Source: Sulfuricurvum sp.
GTDB taxonomy: Bacteria; Campylobacterota; Campylobacteria; Campylobacterales; Sulfurimonadaceae
NCBI RefSeq assembly: GCF_030691015.1
Contig: NZ_JAUYFF010000001.1
Span: 496,001-560,000, forward strand
Length of the DNA stretch: 64,000 bases
Direction: 5' to 3'
This document shows, one piece after another, positions 56,341 to 64,000 of this stretch. The notes under the pieces were generated by a model. That model made no database searches. It saw only the letters and a list, made by a program, of their open reading frames with translations, and was not told where the DNA came from. The translations under genes and the position numbers were made by a program. The first letter of the stretch is position 1. Every line of letters starts with the position of its first letter.

Positions 56341-56844
56341 CTATTTTACCGTAACAATCGTATACTCTAGGTAACCGAGCCTTTTAGGTTCACTTTTTAA
56401 GAGGGAAAGAATTTCCCGAATTGTCCCCGCATGAGAACAGACTAAAATATTTTTATCGAGAGGAAGTTCTTCTAAAAATATTTCGATCCGTCGGCGAAAA
56501 TGTTCAATACTCTCTTCGCAAATAAAGGTATGCCAGCACTCTTGGGATTCCAAAAAAGAGGGGTGATACTCTTCCATCTTCTCGATCTCCTCAAAGCTTT
56601 TACCCTCAAAGTGCTCTTTAAAACGGACTTCCCGCAAACGTTCGTCTGTTCTAAAATCAGAATACCCGAGGGCTTCGAGGCTCTGGGTGCATCGGCGCAA
56701 ATCCGAAGAGTAGATAGCATCATAAGAACGAGAAAGCGCTGCAGAGCCAAACAGCCGAGGATCGATCGGGATATCGGTATGACCGATAGTGCGTCCGTGA
56801 TACTCCGCAGAGGGAGCCGCATGGCGCAGGAGTGTCAGTACCAT
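56341..56844 (-). CDS. cobC: Histidine phosphatase, probable alpha-ribazole phosphatase
   Basis: 167 aa. LTLLRHAAPSAEYHGR holds the phosphohistidine (RH), the acid Glu is in LREVRFKEHFEGKSFEEIE, and VCSHAGTIREIL gives the second His. In the cobalamin cluster it would dephosphorylate alpha-ribazole-5'-P or adenosylcobalamin-5'-P. Overlaps cobS by 10 nt. Confidence 0.8.
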   Translation of the reverse strand: MVLTLLRHAAPSAEYHGRTIGHTDIPIDPRLFGSAALSRSYDAIYSSDLRRCTQSLEALGYSDFRTDERLREVRFKEHFEGKSFEEIEKMEEYHPSFLESQECWHTFICEESIEHFRRRIEIFLEELPLDKNILVCSHAGTIREILSLLKSEPKRLGYLEYTIVTVK

Positions 56845-57581
56845 ACTAACAGCACCGTTAGTATCAGTATCAGTTCAGAACCCTCCAGCGACATCCCCAG
56901 AACGTCACCGTTGATAAAGCCGAGTCCTTTTTTCGCGAGGGAGAAGAGGAGAAACGCGGTGAGAACCCCCACGACAAAGAGGAGAAAAACGTTCCACGAG
57001 AGGAGATAAAATCCTAACGCACCGAACAAACCGATCACTAACACGAGGGGAAATATACGGAGATTCGCATGAAGCTGTGAGACAAACGACGAGCGAAAAT
57101 CGTAGGTACGGATCAAGATGAGAAGCCCCAGACGGCTGATAACGGCAATAACAACAAAAGGGAGAAACAGATGGTGCATCAGCAGTGTCGAGAGGGCGGC
57201 GATTTTGAGGAGGGTAAAACTCACTCCATACAGCACCCCCATCGCCCCGACGGTGGGATCTTTGATAATGACATAGGGATCTTTGCCGCTGTGGGCGGCG
57301 TATAGCGCATCGGCAACATCGATCACCGCTTCGGTGTGGATAAATCCATACAGCACCATATACGCCACGGCGGCGATCAATGCCCCCAACCACCCCAGCG
57401 ACTCCAACCCCATAAACAGAGCAATAGAGAGCCCAGAGAGCAGTGCCCCGACAAACGGGAGGCTTAAGAGCATCGATTTGAGTACACGAGGATGGGAAAG
57501 ATCATCCTCGGCGTCAAAGCGGATAGGGAGGATTGTAAAATAGCTCAGGGCAAATTTGATCCCCAAATAGATTTTATTCAC
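56835..57581 (-). CDS. cobS: Adenosylcobinamide-GDP ribazoletransferase CobS
   Basis: 248 aa, about 6 helices. ALSYFTILPIRFD, GFIHTEAVIDVADALYAAHSGKDPYVIIKDPTVGAMGVLYG (metal-binding cytoplasmic loop) and NGDVLGMSLEGSELI match CobS. It joins the nucleotide loop to cobinamide-GDP. GTG start at 57581. Confidence 0.93.
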   Translation of the reverse strand: MNKIYLGIKFALSYFTILPIRFDAEDDLSHPRVLKSMLLSLPFVGALLSGLSIALFMGLESLGWLGALIAAVAYMVLYGFIHTEAVIDVADALYAAHSGKDPYVIIKDPTVGAMGVLYGVSFTLLKIAALSTLLMHHLFLPFVVIAVISRLGLLILIRTYDFRSSFVSQLHANLRIFPLVLVIGLFGALGFYLLSWNVFLLFVVGVLTAFLLFSLAKKGLGFINGDVLGMSLEGSELILILTVLLVWY

Positions 57582-57996
57582 AGGGTACCTCTTTCATGAT
57601 GGTGAGCCAGTTTCGATCAAACACTTTGCGGATATAGCTCTCACGGTGGGGAACGATGCACCCTGCGCAGTTTTGGTGGATCGCCTTTTCACTCACATAG
57701 CGATCTCCGTCGGGACTTTCGATAGAGCAGGTACTAAAGAGGGTTCGTTCCCCCTCCTGCGCGAATCCCCCTTCGTTAAAACGAAAATTAGGGCAGGCGC
57801 AGAGGTAGCAGTTGAGCTCTTCGGTGTCGTGGCACTTTTTATTCTCTGCAAAAAGGGGGCAAAAATCGCTCTCGTGTTGAACCATGTTTTCAAACCGAAA
57901 ATACGTAATCACCTCCTCATCGCTTAGGTGGGTGAGGCGGTTCATAATCGCTTTGTGTTTTTGGGCATGGGCGTCGAACCATTTTTTATACGACAT
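57574..57996 (-). CDS. Cysteine-rich small domain protein in the cobalamin operon
   Basis: 140 aa with ten cysteines: FCPLF, KKCHD, NCYLCACPNF, STCSIE, HQNCAGCIVPH and a C-terminal VPCE. The spacing suggests two Fe-S or zinc sites. It matches the cysteine-rich small domain found near cobalamin genes in some anaerobes. Function is unknown; a redox role at cobalt or in corrinoid reduction is only a guess. Overlaps cobQ and cobS. Confidence 0.78.
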   Translation of the reverse strand: MSYKKWFDAHAQKHKAIMNRLTHLSDEEVITYFRFENMVQHESDFCPLFAENKKCHDTEELNCYLCACPNFRFNEGGFAQEGERTLFSTCSIESPDGDRYVSEKAIHQNCAGCIVPHRESYIRKVFDRNWLTIMKEVPCE

Positions 57997-59326
57997 GTTT
58001 CAAAATCCTCTCCATATCAATCTCGTCTCTCATCGTAGCGATAAAATCATCGATCGTTTTTTTCTTATAGGCTTCAAACGCCTCATCCTCAAAAATCCCG
58101 TGGACAAACGTCCCTTTGATATGAGCTTTTTCATAGGAGAGCGGATATTTACCACTCACCCCGTGATGGATTTCAAAACCGTTTATCGTTTTCCCGAAGA
58201 TCGAATATTCACCTTTTGTAAGCACTTTCTCTTTTTGAAAGAGAATCACATCGTCGATAAATCCGAGCGCTTCTTCCCGACTCGGTTCTGAGGTTTCGAC
58301 ACACTCTTCATCTATGATCGATTCAAACATCATCTGATACCCGCCGCAAATCCCCAGTATCTCTTTGTGTCGCGCTTTGAGTGCGTCGAATAGCCCCGTT
58401 TTTTTGAGCCACCGCAAATCCTCGATCGAGCGTTTGCTCCCGGGGAGGATGATGAGATCATAGTTTTCCAACGAAACATTGGAAGTGATAAACTCGACAA
58501 AGATGGTCTCATCGGCGATGAGGGGTTCGAAATCGTTGTAGTTGCTCATCGTGGGGTAGTTGATAATCCCGATTTTTTTCGCGGGGTGAGGTTTGTTTTG
58601 GACGAAGTTTTTCAGGCTTTGAGAATCTTCGAATCCGAGGTTGAGGCTAAGATAGGGGAGAATACCGAGGACGGGGATACCAAAACGCTCTTCGATAATC
58701 TTCACCCCCTCATCAAAGAGACTCCGATCACCCCGAAATTTGTTGACGATCACCCCGATGACATTGGCGCGCAAGGCTTCGGGAAGGAGATTATAAATCC
58801 CCCAGATCGAGGCGAACACACCCCCTTTTTCGATATCGGCGACGAGGATGATCTTCGTGTTGTATTTTTCGGCGATATAGATATTGGAGAGGTCTTTGTC
58901 CATCAGGTTCAGCTCCACGGGACTCCCCGCCCCCTCACAAACGACACACTCGTACCGCTCACTCAGGTATTCAAAGCACTCGTCCACGGCGGGTTTTAGA
59001 GAATCGAGGTCGCGGTAGTAGTCGCGAACCTCTTTGTCTGTGACCACTTGCCCTTTAACGATCAGTGAGGCGCTGTTGCCGTGCCCCGATTTAAGGAGGA
59101 TCGGATTGAGGTGATAGCTCGTCGGAAGTCCCAGCACCTCCGCCTGAAAATACTGGGCGATAGCGATTTCGGACCCGTCGTCGCAGACGCGGGAGTTGTT
59201 AGAGACGTTTTGGGCTTTGAACACCCCGACATTGATCCCTCTCTCTTGCAAAAGCCGTCCGATCACAAACGTGAGGGTCGATTTCCCCGCATCCGATGAC
59301 GTGCCAAAAATTGAGATCGATCTCAT
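57986..59326 (-). CDS. cobQ: Cobyric acid synthase CobQ (CbiP)
   Basis: 446 aa. ATP site FGTSSDAGKSTLTFVI at residues 6-21, ENGAGSP-like CEGAGSPVELNL, and class I glutamine amidotransferase parts LGICGGYQMM (nucleophile Cys) and HHGVSGKYP...VHGIFED. Amidates four side chains of the corrin. The frame is open to 59563, but the upstream part overlaps cbiB; the ATG at 59326 overlaps it by ATGA and fits the family. About 40-60 aa shorter than enteric CbiP. Confidence 0.94.
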   Translation of the reverse strand: MRSISIFGTSSDAGKSTLTFVIGRLLQERGINVGVFKAQNVSNNSRVCDDGSEIAIAQYFQAEVLGLPTSYHLNPILLKSGHGNSASLIVKGQVVTDKEVRDYYRDLDSLKPAVDECFEYLSERYECVVCEGAGSPVELNLMDKDLSNIYIAEKYNTKIILVADIEKGGVFASIWGIYNLLPEALRANVIGVIVNKFRGDRSLFDEGVKIIEERFGIPVLGILPYLSLNLGFEDSQSLKNFVQNKPHPAKKIGIINYPTMSNYNDFEPLIADETIFVEFITSNVSLENYDLIILPGSKRSIEDLRWLKKTGLFDALKARHKEILGICGGYQMMFESIIDEECVETSEPSREEALGFIDDVILFQKEKVLTKGEYSIFGKTINGFEIHHGVSGKYPLSYEKAHIKGTFVHGIFEDEAFEAYKKKTIDDFIATMRDEIDMERILKHVV

Positions 59327-60186
59327 ACTATAACTCCCGCCGCTAATACGATAATCACAAGGGTATCGAGTTTCCACTGAAGAGCCAATGCGCGCTGAAC
59401 ATCCGCCGCCGTAATCTCCCGCTTCCCCTCCCCGAAATAGGGTTTCTCTTTCATCTTGCCGAAATACGACGTCGCCCCTCCGAGTGATACATCGAGTGAG
59501 AGAGCCATCGCCGCAATCGGGTATCCCGCGTTGGGACTCTCGTGCAATGCGCCGTAATGCCATGTTTGTCTGAGCTTTCCAAGTTTTCCGAAAAGGGTCA
59601 CTATCAGCACCGCCGTGATACGGGAGGGGATGTAATTGGCGATATCGTCCAACCGTGCGGCTACTTTGCCGAACTTCTCGTATTTTTCACTCCGATACCC
59701 CACCATCGAATCGAGGGTGTTAACCGCTTTATAGAGAAACAGCCCTACTAAACCAAACACTAACAGATAAAACAGCGGGGCGATTACCCCATCACTCAGA
59801 TTTTCGGCATAGGTCTCGATCGCGGCTTTGTTGATATCGCTCTCGCTGAGGTTTTCGGTGTCGCGGCTGACGAGGTAGCGGATCGATGAGGGGTCGCTTA
59901 GCACCCCTTGCACGCTCGTGTAGAGCATTTTACCCGCGATCCCCATCGAGGCGATGATTCCTAAAATCCATGGATTGTCGATCAAGGTGATCGGAGTGAC
60001 GAGGGCTAACACGGTGGCTAACAACCAAAACACAAGCCAGAATCCGCGCACGATGCTGTCACGATAAAACCGCTTTTCAAAAGCGCTGATAAAATCGCCC
60101 ATCAGCACTACGGGGTGACGAATGAATTTGAACTCGCCGAAGATGCGGTCGGTGATGTAGGCGATGAGGGCTATCTCAGCGAACAC
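59323..60186 (-). CDS. cbiB: Adenosylcobinamide-phosphate synthase CobD (CbiB)
   Basis: 287 aa membrane protein. RHPVVLMGDFI, SESDINKAAIETYAENLSDGVIAPLFY, NTLDSMVGYRSEKYEKFGKVAARLDDIANYIPSR and HESPNAGYPIAAMALSL are CbiB landmarks. It attaches aminopropanol phosphate to cobyric acid. GTG start at 60186, 16-nt overlap with the decarboxylase gene. Confidence 0.95.
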   Translation of the reverse strand: MFAEIALIAYITDRIFGEFKFIRHPVVLMGDFISAFEKRFYRDSIVRGFWLVFWLLATVLALVTPITLIDNPWILGIIASMGIAGKMLYTSVQGVLSDPSSIRYLVSRDTENLSESDINKAAIETYAENLSDGVIAPLFYLLVFGLVGLFLYKAVNTLDSMVGYRSEKYEKFGKVAARLDDIANYIPSRITAVLIVTLFGKLGKLRQTWHYGALHESPNAGYPIAAMALSLDVSLGGATSYFGKMKEKPYFGEGKREITAADVQRALALQWKLDTLVIIVLAAGVIV

Positions 60187-61178
60187 AACGCCTCCTCAAA
60201 TCGCATTAATACTTTGATATCTTTCACCGCGATCCGCACAGTCCGCTCATTCAAAAAATCAAAGTTAGAACAATCTCTCACCATAATGCGGTACGGAATA
60301 AGCTTCTCCTGCAACTTCCGTGCGTTCATCGACGCGAGACGAACAAGGAAAAAGTTCGCATCGCTCTCAAATACTTTTTCAAAAAGGGGAGAATGATCAA
60401 GGAGAGTTTTCAGATAGGTTTTTGCCTCTGCGTTCAACAAATGCGATTGTGTACGAAACGGCTCATCTTTGAGTGCGGTGATGAGAAAATGGCAATCAAG
60501 TGCTGAGATTTTCCATAGCGGCTCTTTGGCTCTGAGAGCGCAGATATTCTCACCCGAAGAGAGAACGATCCCGACCCTCACCCCTGCACAGCCGTAAAAT
60601 TTCGTTTGCGATTTTAAAACATAGAGTTTGTCATAGGTTAGGAGGTAGCGGGTTGCCGATTCACCCCCGCAAAACTCTAAAAATGACTCGTCGATAAGGA
60701 TCGTGCAGTTTTTGCCTTTCCACATCTCCATCAGCGTCTCGATCTCGTAATAACGCCCATCAGGGGTGGAGGGGTTGACGAAGATGACGAGGGAGCTCTC
60801 CTCGACCTCCGTATCCATCGCCTCAAAGCGGTTGATGAGACACACTTTTTTACCGTGAAGGTGTGCGGCTTTTTTGTATTCTAAATAGGCTGGGGAGTAG
60901 ATCGTACAAGTCGCGTTATCGAAAAATCGGAGCAATGCAAAAATCGCCGCCGAACCGCCGTTGAAAAGCTCTAACTCCTCCGACGTGACACCGTAGTGCT
61001 CAGCTAACGTCTCCGTTAGTCTCTCATAGCTCGGATAGGCGTTGAGGGTCACACTGCTAAAATCGACCGAGGGGGAAATGAAGTTGATGTTAGAGGAGAG
61101 ATCAATCACCTCTTCATGTGCGCAGCCGCAGTGCGCGGCAAAGCTGTTCACATCTCCTCCATGGGCGTAGTCCGTCAT
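60171..61178 (-). CDS. L-threonine-O-3-phosphate decarboxylase / aminotransferase-like (CobC/CobD type)
   Basis: 335 aa, PLP fold type I. HGGDVNSFAAHCGC is the family start, LFNGGSAAIFALLRFF binds the cofactor phosphate, FVNPSTPDGRY, IDESFLEF and SQTKFYGCAGVRVG with the PLP lysine. In this cluster it should make aminopropanol phosphate for CbiB. Histidinol-P aminotransferase is a related alternative. ATGA overlap with cobU. Confidence 0.88.
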   Translation of the reverse strand: MTDYAHGGDVNSFAAHCGCAHEEVIDLSSNINFISPSVDFSSVTLNAYPSYERLTETLAEHYGVTSEELELFNGGSAAIFALLRFFDNATCTIYSPAYLEYKKAAHLHGKKVCLINRFEAMDTEVEESSLVIFVNPSTPDGRYYEIETLMEMWKGKNCTILIDESFLEFCGGESATRYLLTYDKLYVLKSQTKFYGCAGVRVGIVLSSGENICALRAKEPLWKISALDCHFLITALKDEPFRTQSHLLNAEAKTYLKTLLDHSPLFEKVFESDANFFLVRLASMNARKLQEKLIPYRIMVRDCSNFDFLNERTVRIAVKDIKVLMRFEEALCSLR

Positions 61179-61666
61179 TTGAGTCGCTTCTCCAAACCCA
61201 GTTTCACTTCGTAGACCTCATCACAGAGACGTGCCAATGTCTGACCGATGATACCGCTGAGATCGACGTAACGGCGGCTGATAGGATCATTTGGGATCAC
61301 TCCACTGCCGACGTCGTTGAGAACAAACACGATGTTAGCGTCGATCTCTCCCAAAGCCTCTATTTCAGCAACCAGCGCCTCTTCGCTCTCATCGAGACGG
61401 TTAAGTATCCACATCGAGATGCAATCAACGAGGTAGGTTTGGTGTGGTTCGATCACACGTGAGAGATTTCGGGTCTCTTCGAGAGTGATAAACTCTTCTC
61501 CGCGAGAAGAGCGGTGTTTGCCGATCCGTTCCCCCATCTCGCTGTCGCCGAAAGAGTGGTCGTAGGTGGCGAGGTAGGTGGGTTTAGCGGTTGCTATGGC
61601 GAGTGCCTTTGCCTCCGCAAGAGAGCTTTTCCCCGATTTCTGTCCGCCGAAGTAAAGTATTTTCAT
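61175..61666 (-). CDS. cobU: Adenosylcobinamide kinase / GTP guanylyltransferase CobU (CobP)
   Basis: 163 aa. Walker A FGGQKSGKSSLAEAKAL at residues 5-21, ERIGKHRSSRGEEFITLEE and LNDVGSGVIPNDPISRRYVDLSG, all CobU signatures. Activates cobinamide-P with GTP. ATGA overlaps at both ends. Confidence 0.95.
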   Translation of the reverse strand: MKILYFGGQKSGKSSLAEAKALAIATAKPTYLATYDHSFGDSEMGERIGKHRSSRGEEFITLEETRNLSRVIEPHQTYLVDCISMWILNRLDESEEALVAEIEALGEIDANIVFVLNDVGSGVIPNDPISRRYVDLSGIIGQTLARLCDEVYEVKLGLEKRLK

Positions 61667-62724
61667 CCTAAAAAACTCTCCACTTTGCGGGTGATCTGCT
61701 CTTTCGTGATGCCGTTTAAAAGGGCATAGACCAGTGCACCCCCCGCGCCGACTCCCTCTTTTGCTTCCCCCTCATCGTAGAGTTTGAGGGCGGTATGATC
61801 GGTGAGGGAGAAATCGAAATCGGCGTAATAGGCGTTGATACTGAAATCGTTCATCTCCAAGAGAGCTTTGATATCGCTCTGCGCATCTTCGGCAACCCAT
61901 TTGGTCGTACAGAGGGCAATCTTGGAACTCTCCAGTTCCCCCTCCATCATCTGCAAAATACGATTAATCACGAGGAGAACACACGCCATCTGCGTCCCCC
62001 CTGCCAAAATAATCGGAATGTCGCGGTTTTGCAGACCCAACAGCAATCCGGCATTAAAAATCAGCATATTATCCCCCACGTTTGAGAGGATGTCGAAAAG
62101 ATCATCGCTCTCATTCACATGGGAGAGGGCTTGATCGATAACACGCGCTCTGATCCCCTCAGGGGCATTTTTAAAACTGCTGCTGAACTTCTCTCGTGCA
62201 TCGTACCCCAACGCCAACGCCGTGGCAAGTGCCGTTGTCGTCCCTGCGGGAACCGATTCGCCTAGGATGATGTAATCCCCTGCTATGGATAGCTCCTGCG
62301 CAAACTGTACCCCTTTTTCAAATATCTCTTCGGCGGGGATACAAGCCCCCTGCTCAATCGAGTTGCTAGGAGTAATCCCGAAATCGTGGAGGGTAAAATA
62401 CTCCATCGACGGGGCAATCTCCAACCCGAGGTTCAGAAGCTCAATCTCTCGAAACGGGTGGAGCAGATGGACGGCACGGGTGAGGAGGGCGGGGGTGGGA
62501 ACCCCTTTGGGTGTTTCGGCGATGGAACCCAGACTTCGCACCTCTCCGATGGTTATAAACTCCGCATCGAGCGTCGGGGTGAGATGGAGGAGCCCCGGAA
62601 TCCCTGCTTGGGTAATCCCCTCGATATTTGCCGTTGCCGTGTTGCTCATACACAGGAGAAAGCTAGCCCGCTTCCCCCGTAGACTCTCGATAAAATCCCG
62701 CTTTCCCGTAATCGTTTTGATCAT
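61663..62724 (-). CDS. cobT: Nicotinate-nucleotide-dependent phosphoribosyltransferase (CobT, TIGR00303 type)
   Basis: 353 aa. LCMSNTATANIEGITQAGIPGLLHLTPTLDAEFI, IILGESVPAGTTTALATALALG, PIILAGGTQMACVLLV and KEGVGAGGALVYALL. This is the archaeal/campylobacterotal branch rather than the classical CobT. It forms alpha-ribazole phosphate from nicotinate mononucleotide and dimethylbenzimidazole, which bluB upstream makes. Confidence 0.85.
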   Translation of the reverse strand: MIKTITGKRDFIESLRGKRASFLLCMSNTATANIEGITQAGIPGLLHLTPTLDAEFITIGEVRSLGSIAETPKGVPTPALLTRAVHLLHPFREIELLNLGLEIAPSMEYFTLHDFGITPSNSIEQGACIPAEEIFEKGVQFAQELSIAGDYIILGESVPAGTTTALATALALGYDAREKFSSSFKNAPEGIRARVIDQALSHVNESDDLFDILSNVGDNMLIFNAGLLLGLQNRDIPIILAGGTQMACVLLVINRILQMMEGELESSKIALCTTKWVAEDAQSDIKALLEMNDFSINAYYADFDFSLTDHTALKLYDEGEAKEGVGAGGALVYALLNGITKEQITRKVESFLG

Positions 62725-63485
62725 ACTAACTTCTCCAATAGTTCTTGATAATTTCCGCCGTTAAGGTAGCGGTTGACGCTGTAAAAGAGGGTCGCATATT
62801 CACGGTAAGGGCGAAACGCCTCTAACGTGATCGTTGCACCGTAGCTCTCCAACAGAGCCTCTGTTTTTTCGTCGCTGTCGCACCACGAGAGACCCGCGAC
62901 GGCAAGATCGAAGAGAAAATCGCCGTTACACGCCTGAGTGAAATCGATGACGCACGAGAGTCTTCCCCCCTCAAAAAGGGCGTTATCCAAAAAGAGATCG
63001 CCGTGAATGATCCCGTCGTTGCGCAATGTCAGATCGATTTTTTTGAATAGCGTATCGAAAATTTCAACGTTGCTCTCTTCGATCAACCGCTTCAGCCTCG
63101 ATCTCTCAAATAACGGCTCGTTCGTGCTCTGCCGTGCCGCTGTTAGGGTATGAAAAGCCTGTAAAAATGTCCCGATTTGTCGTATCTGACCCACTTCGGC
63201 ACTCTTCAGACTTTTCCCCTGACATCGATGATAGATAAGGGCGGGTTTGTTACGGATGTGCAACACTTTACCCAGAGGCTTGGCGATAGGGAGCATTCTG
63301 CAATAGGCGAGAAGATTTAACTCCTCGGTTACGGTATCCTCGTTTGCGTTTTCAAATAGTTTCAACACACGATCATCATCCAGAAAATAGACGCTGTCCA
63401 TCACTCCGTCCATACTCGCTTCAAGGGAGGTGATTTCTAATGATTGCGGTAAATCTGCCAGCGTAATAACGGTTTTCACACCCAT
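62721..63485 (-). CDS. APH-family phosphotransferase in the cobalamin operon
   Basis: 254 aa, aminoglycoside-phosphotransferase/choline-kinase fold. HGDLFLDNALF (catalytic HxDxxxxN) and VIDFTQACNGDFLFDLA (metal Asp). The substrate is not decided by sequence. Homoserine kinase II is a relative. In context it could make O-phosphothreonine for the decarboxylase two genes on, or phosphorylate a ribazole. Overlaps cobT by ATGA and bluB by 10 nt. Confidence 0.78.
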   Translation of the reverse strand: MGVKTVITLADLPQSLEITSLEASMDGVMDSVYFLDDDRVLKLFENANEDTVTEELNLLAYCRMLPIAKPLGKVLHIRNKPALIYHRCQGKSLKSAEVGQIRQIGTFLQAFHTLTAARQSTNEPLFERSRLKRLIEESNVEIFDTLFKKIDLTLRNDGIIHGDLFLDNALFEGGRLSCVIDFTQACNGDFLFDLAVAGLSWCDSDEKTEALLESYGATITLEAFRPYREYATLFYSVNRYLNGGNYQELLEKLV

Positions 63486-64000
63486 TCGACCACCTCATTC
63501 AGTGTCTTTTTCTCTTCCCATCCCAGTTTCAGCAGTTCGGGTTCATTGAGAAATTCGCTCACATACCCCATCGTCAAATAACCGATGAGTTTGTACTCAC
63601 TGGAAATTCCCAAAATCTTTTTCACTTTTTTAGGACGTAAAATACTCACCCACCCTACCCCGATGTTATAAGCCCGTGCCATCAGCCAGAGGTTTTGGAT
63701 CGCGCAGACGACACTGTACTCTCCCATCTTTTTCTGGGTCGTTTGACCGAGAACGGCTTTGGTCGGTTTTTGGTACAGCACGGCGATATTGAGGGGGGAC
63801 TCTTTGATCCCTTCGAGTTTAAGGGTCGGATAAAGGGAGTTATCTCCGAACTTTTTGGACGCTTTGGCATTTTCAGACACAAACTCGTTATAAATTGCTT
63901 CCCGCTTTGCGTCGTTTTGGACGATGAGAAACTTCCACGGCTGCGAAAAACCGACCGAGGGGGCGGAGATCGCCGCTTCCAGAATCTTCCTCAACACCTC
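63476..64000 (-). CDS. bluB: 5,6-dimethylbenzimidazole synthase BluB, N-terminus beyond the window
   Basis: The last 174 codons are present; the frame is open at the right edge (EVLRKILEAAISAPSVGFSQPW). SAPSVGFSQPWKFLIV, LGQTTQKKMGEYSVVCAIQNLWLMARAYNIGVGWVSIL and YLTMGYVSEFLNEPELLKLGW are BluB-type nitroreductase features. BluB breaks down FMNH2 with O2 to make the lower ligand DMB. The need for O2 fits a microaerophile. Confidence 0.88.
   Translation of the reverse strand, partial: EVLRKILEAAISAPSVGFSQPWKFLIVQNDAKREAIYNEFVSENAKASKKFGDNSLYPTLKLEGIKESPLNIAVLYQKPTKAVLGQTTQKKMGEYSVVCAIQNLWLMARAYNIGVGWVSILRPKKVKKILGISSEYKLIGYLTMGYVSEFLNEPELLKLGWEEKKTLNEVVEWV

Noticed and set aside
55188-56370. 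Long frames of 312 and 341 codons overlapping tamA in other frames
   Set aside because: Arg/Ser-rich, no family features, and fully covered by the well-supported tamA frame; they are shadows.
59327-59563. N-terminal extension of cobQ by 79 codons
   Set aside because: It overlaps cbiB, is Gly/Arg-rich without family likeness, and the ATG at 59326 has the ATGA coupling seen through the operon.

Overview
The window looks like chromosomal DNA of a free-living Campylobacterota (Epsilonproteobacteria), most like the Sulfuricurvum/Sulfurimonas group. This is inference from gene content: a pseudaminic acid (Pse) flagellin-glycan operon, fliD, an H. pylori-type RNase J with a basic repeat-rich arm, thyX, sigma-54 and sigma-28 flagellar promoters, and a late cobalamin pathway with B12-dependent metH. 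No rRNA operon, insertion sequence, prophage or CRISPR array was seen. Genes are tightly packed, with many 1-10 nt overlaps.

Layout. 1-3500 (minus): pseI (cut by the window edge), pseH, pseG, pseF, pseC, headed by a 36-codon ORF that looks like an internally deleted pseB behind a sigma-54 promoter. 3.5-7.4 kb (minus): fliD with a sigma-28 promoter, then an SDR, a spore-photoproduct-lyase-like radical SAM enzyme and a nucleosidase. 7.47-12.9 kb: SRP RNA, msrA, a 26-aa cationic small ORF, a two-component system, and a convergent hybrid NMT1/SBP sensor kinase. 13-22.8 kb: metH, the kdsD-rluB-yjbQ-rarA operon (minus), and the nnrE/D-purN-thiG operon (plus). 22.8-26.1 kb: two transporters, then five tRNAs behind a consensus promoter. 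26.3-33.6 kb: small envelope proteins, a sigma-54-driven 71-aa protein, an EAL-HDOD protein, an M23 peptidase plus Tsx-like porin, the hisF-PNP-rlmN operon and rsmA. 33.7-46.9 kb: housekeeping genes (RNase J, thyX, thrS-infC-rpmI-rplT, glmM-lspA, rpsT, prfA, dapF, coaE, purM) and tRNA-Val. 47-51.8 kb: dgt, tRNA-Ser, a MgtC/DUF4010 protein, and a hemerythrin-DUF2249-NnrS-like operon with an FNR-type promoter. 51.8-64 kb (minus): tamB-tamA, then the late cobalamin operon up to bluB at the window edge.

How parts fit together. The Pse genes and fliD belong to flagellar assembly and glycosylation, and each carries a flagellar-type promoter. The bluB-to-cobC cluster makes the lower ligand, the aminopropanol arm and the assembled nucleotide loop of B12, the cofactor of MetH. 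The hemerythrin operon looks like an anaerobic or nitrosative-stress module.

The most interesting unexplained signals are: (i) two near-identical 15-nt boxes with identical spacing to the -10 and to the start codon, in front of the response regulator and of the 26-aa ORF; (ii) the apparent pseB deletion scar that keeps the sigma-54 promoter and the coupling to pseC; (iii) an FNR-like box centred exactly at -41.5 in front of the hemerythrin operon; (iv) an APH-family kinase inside the cobalamin operon that could supply threonine phosphate.
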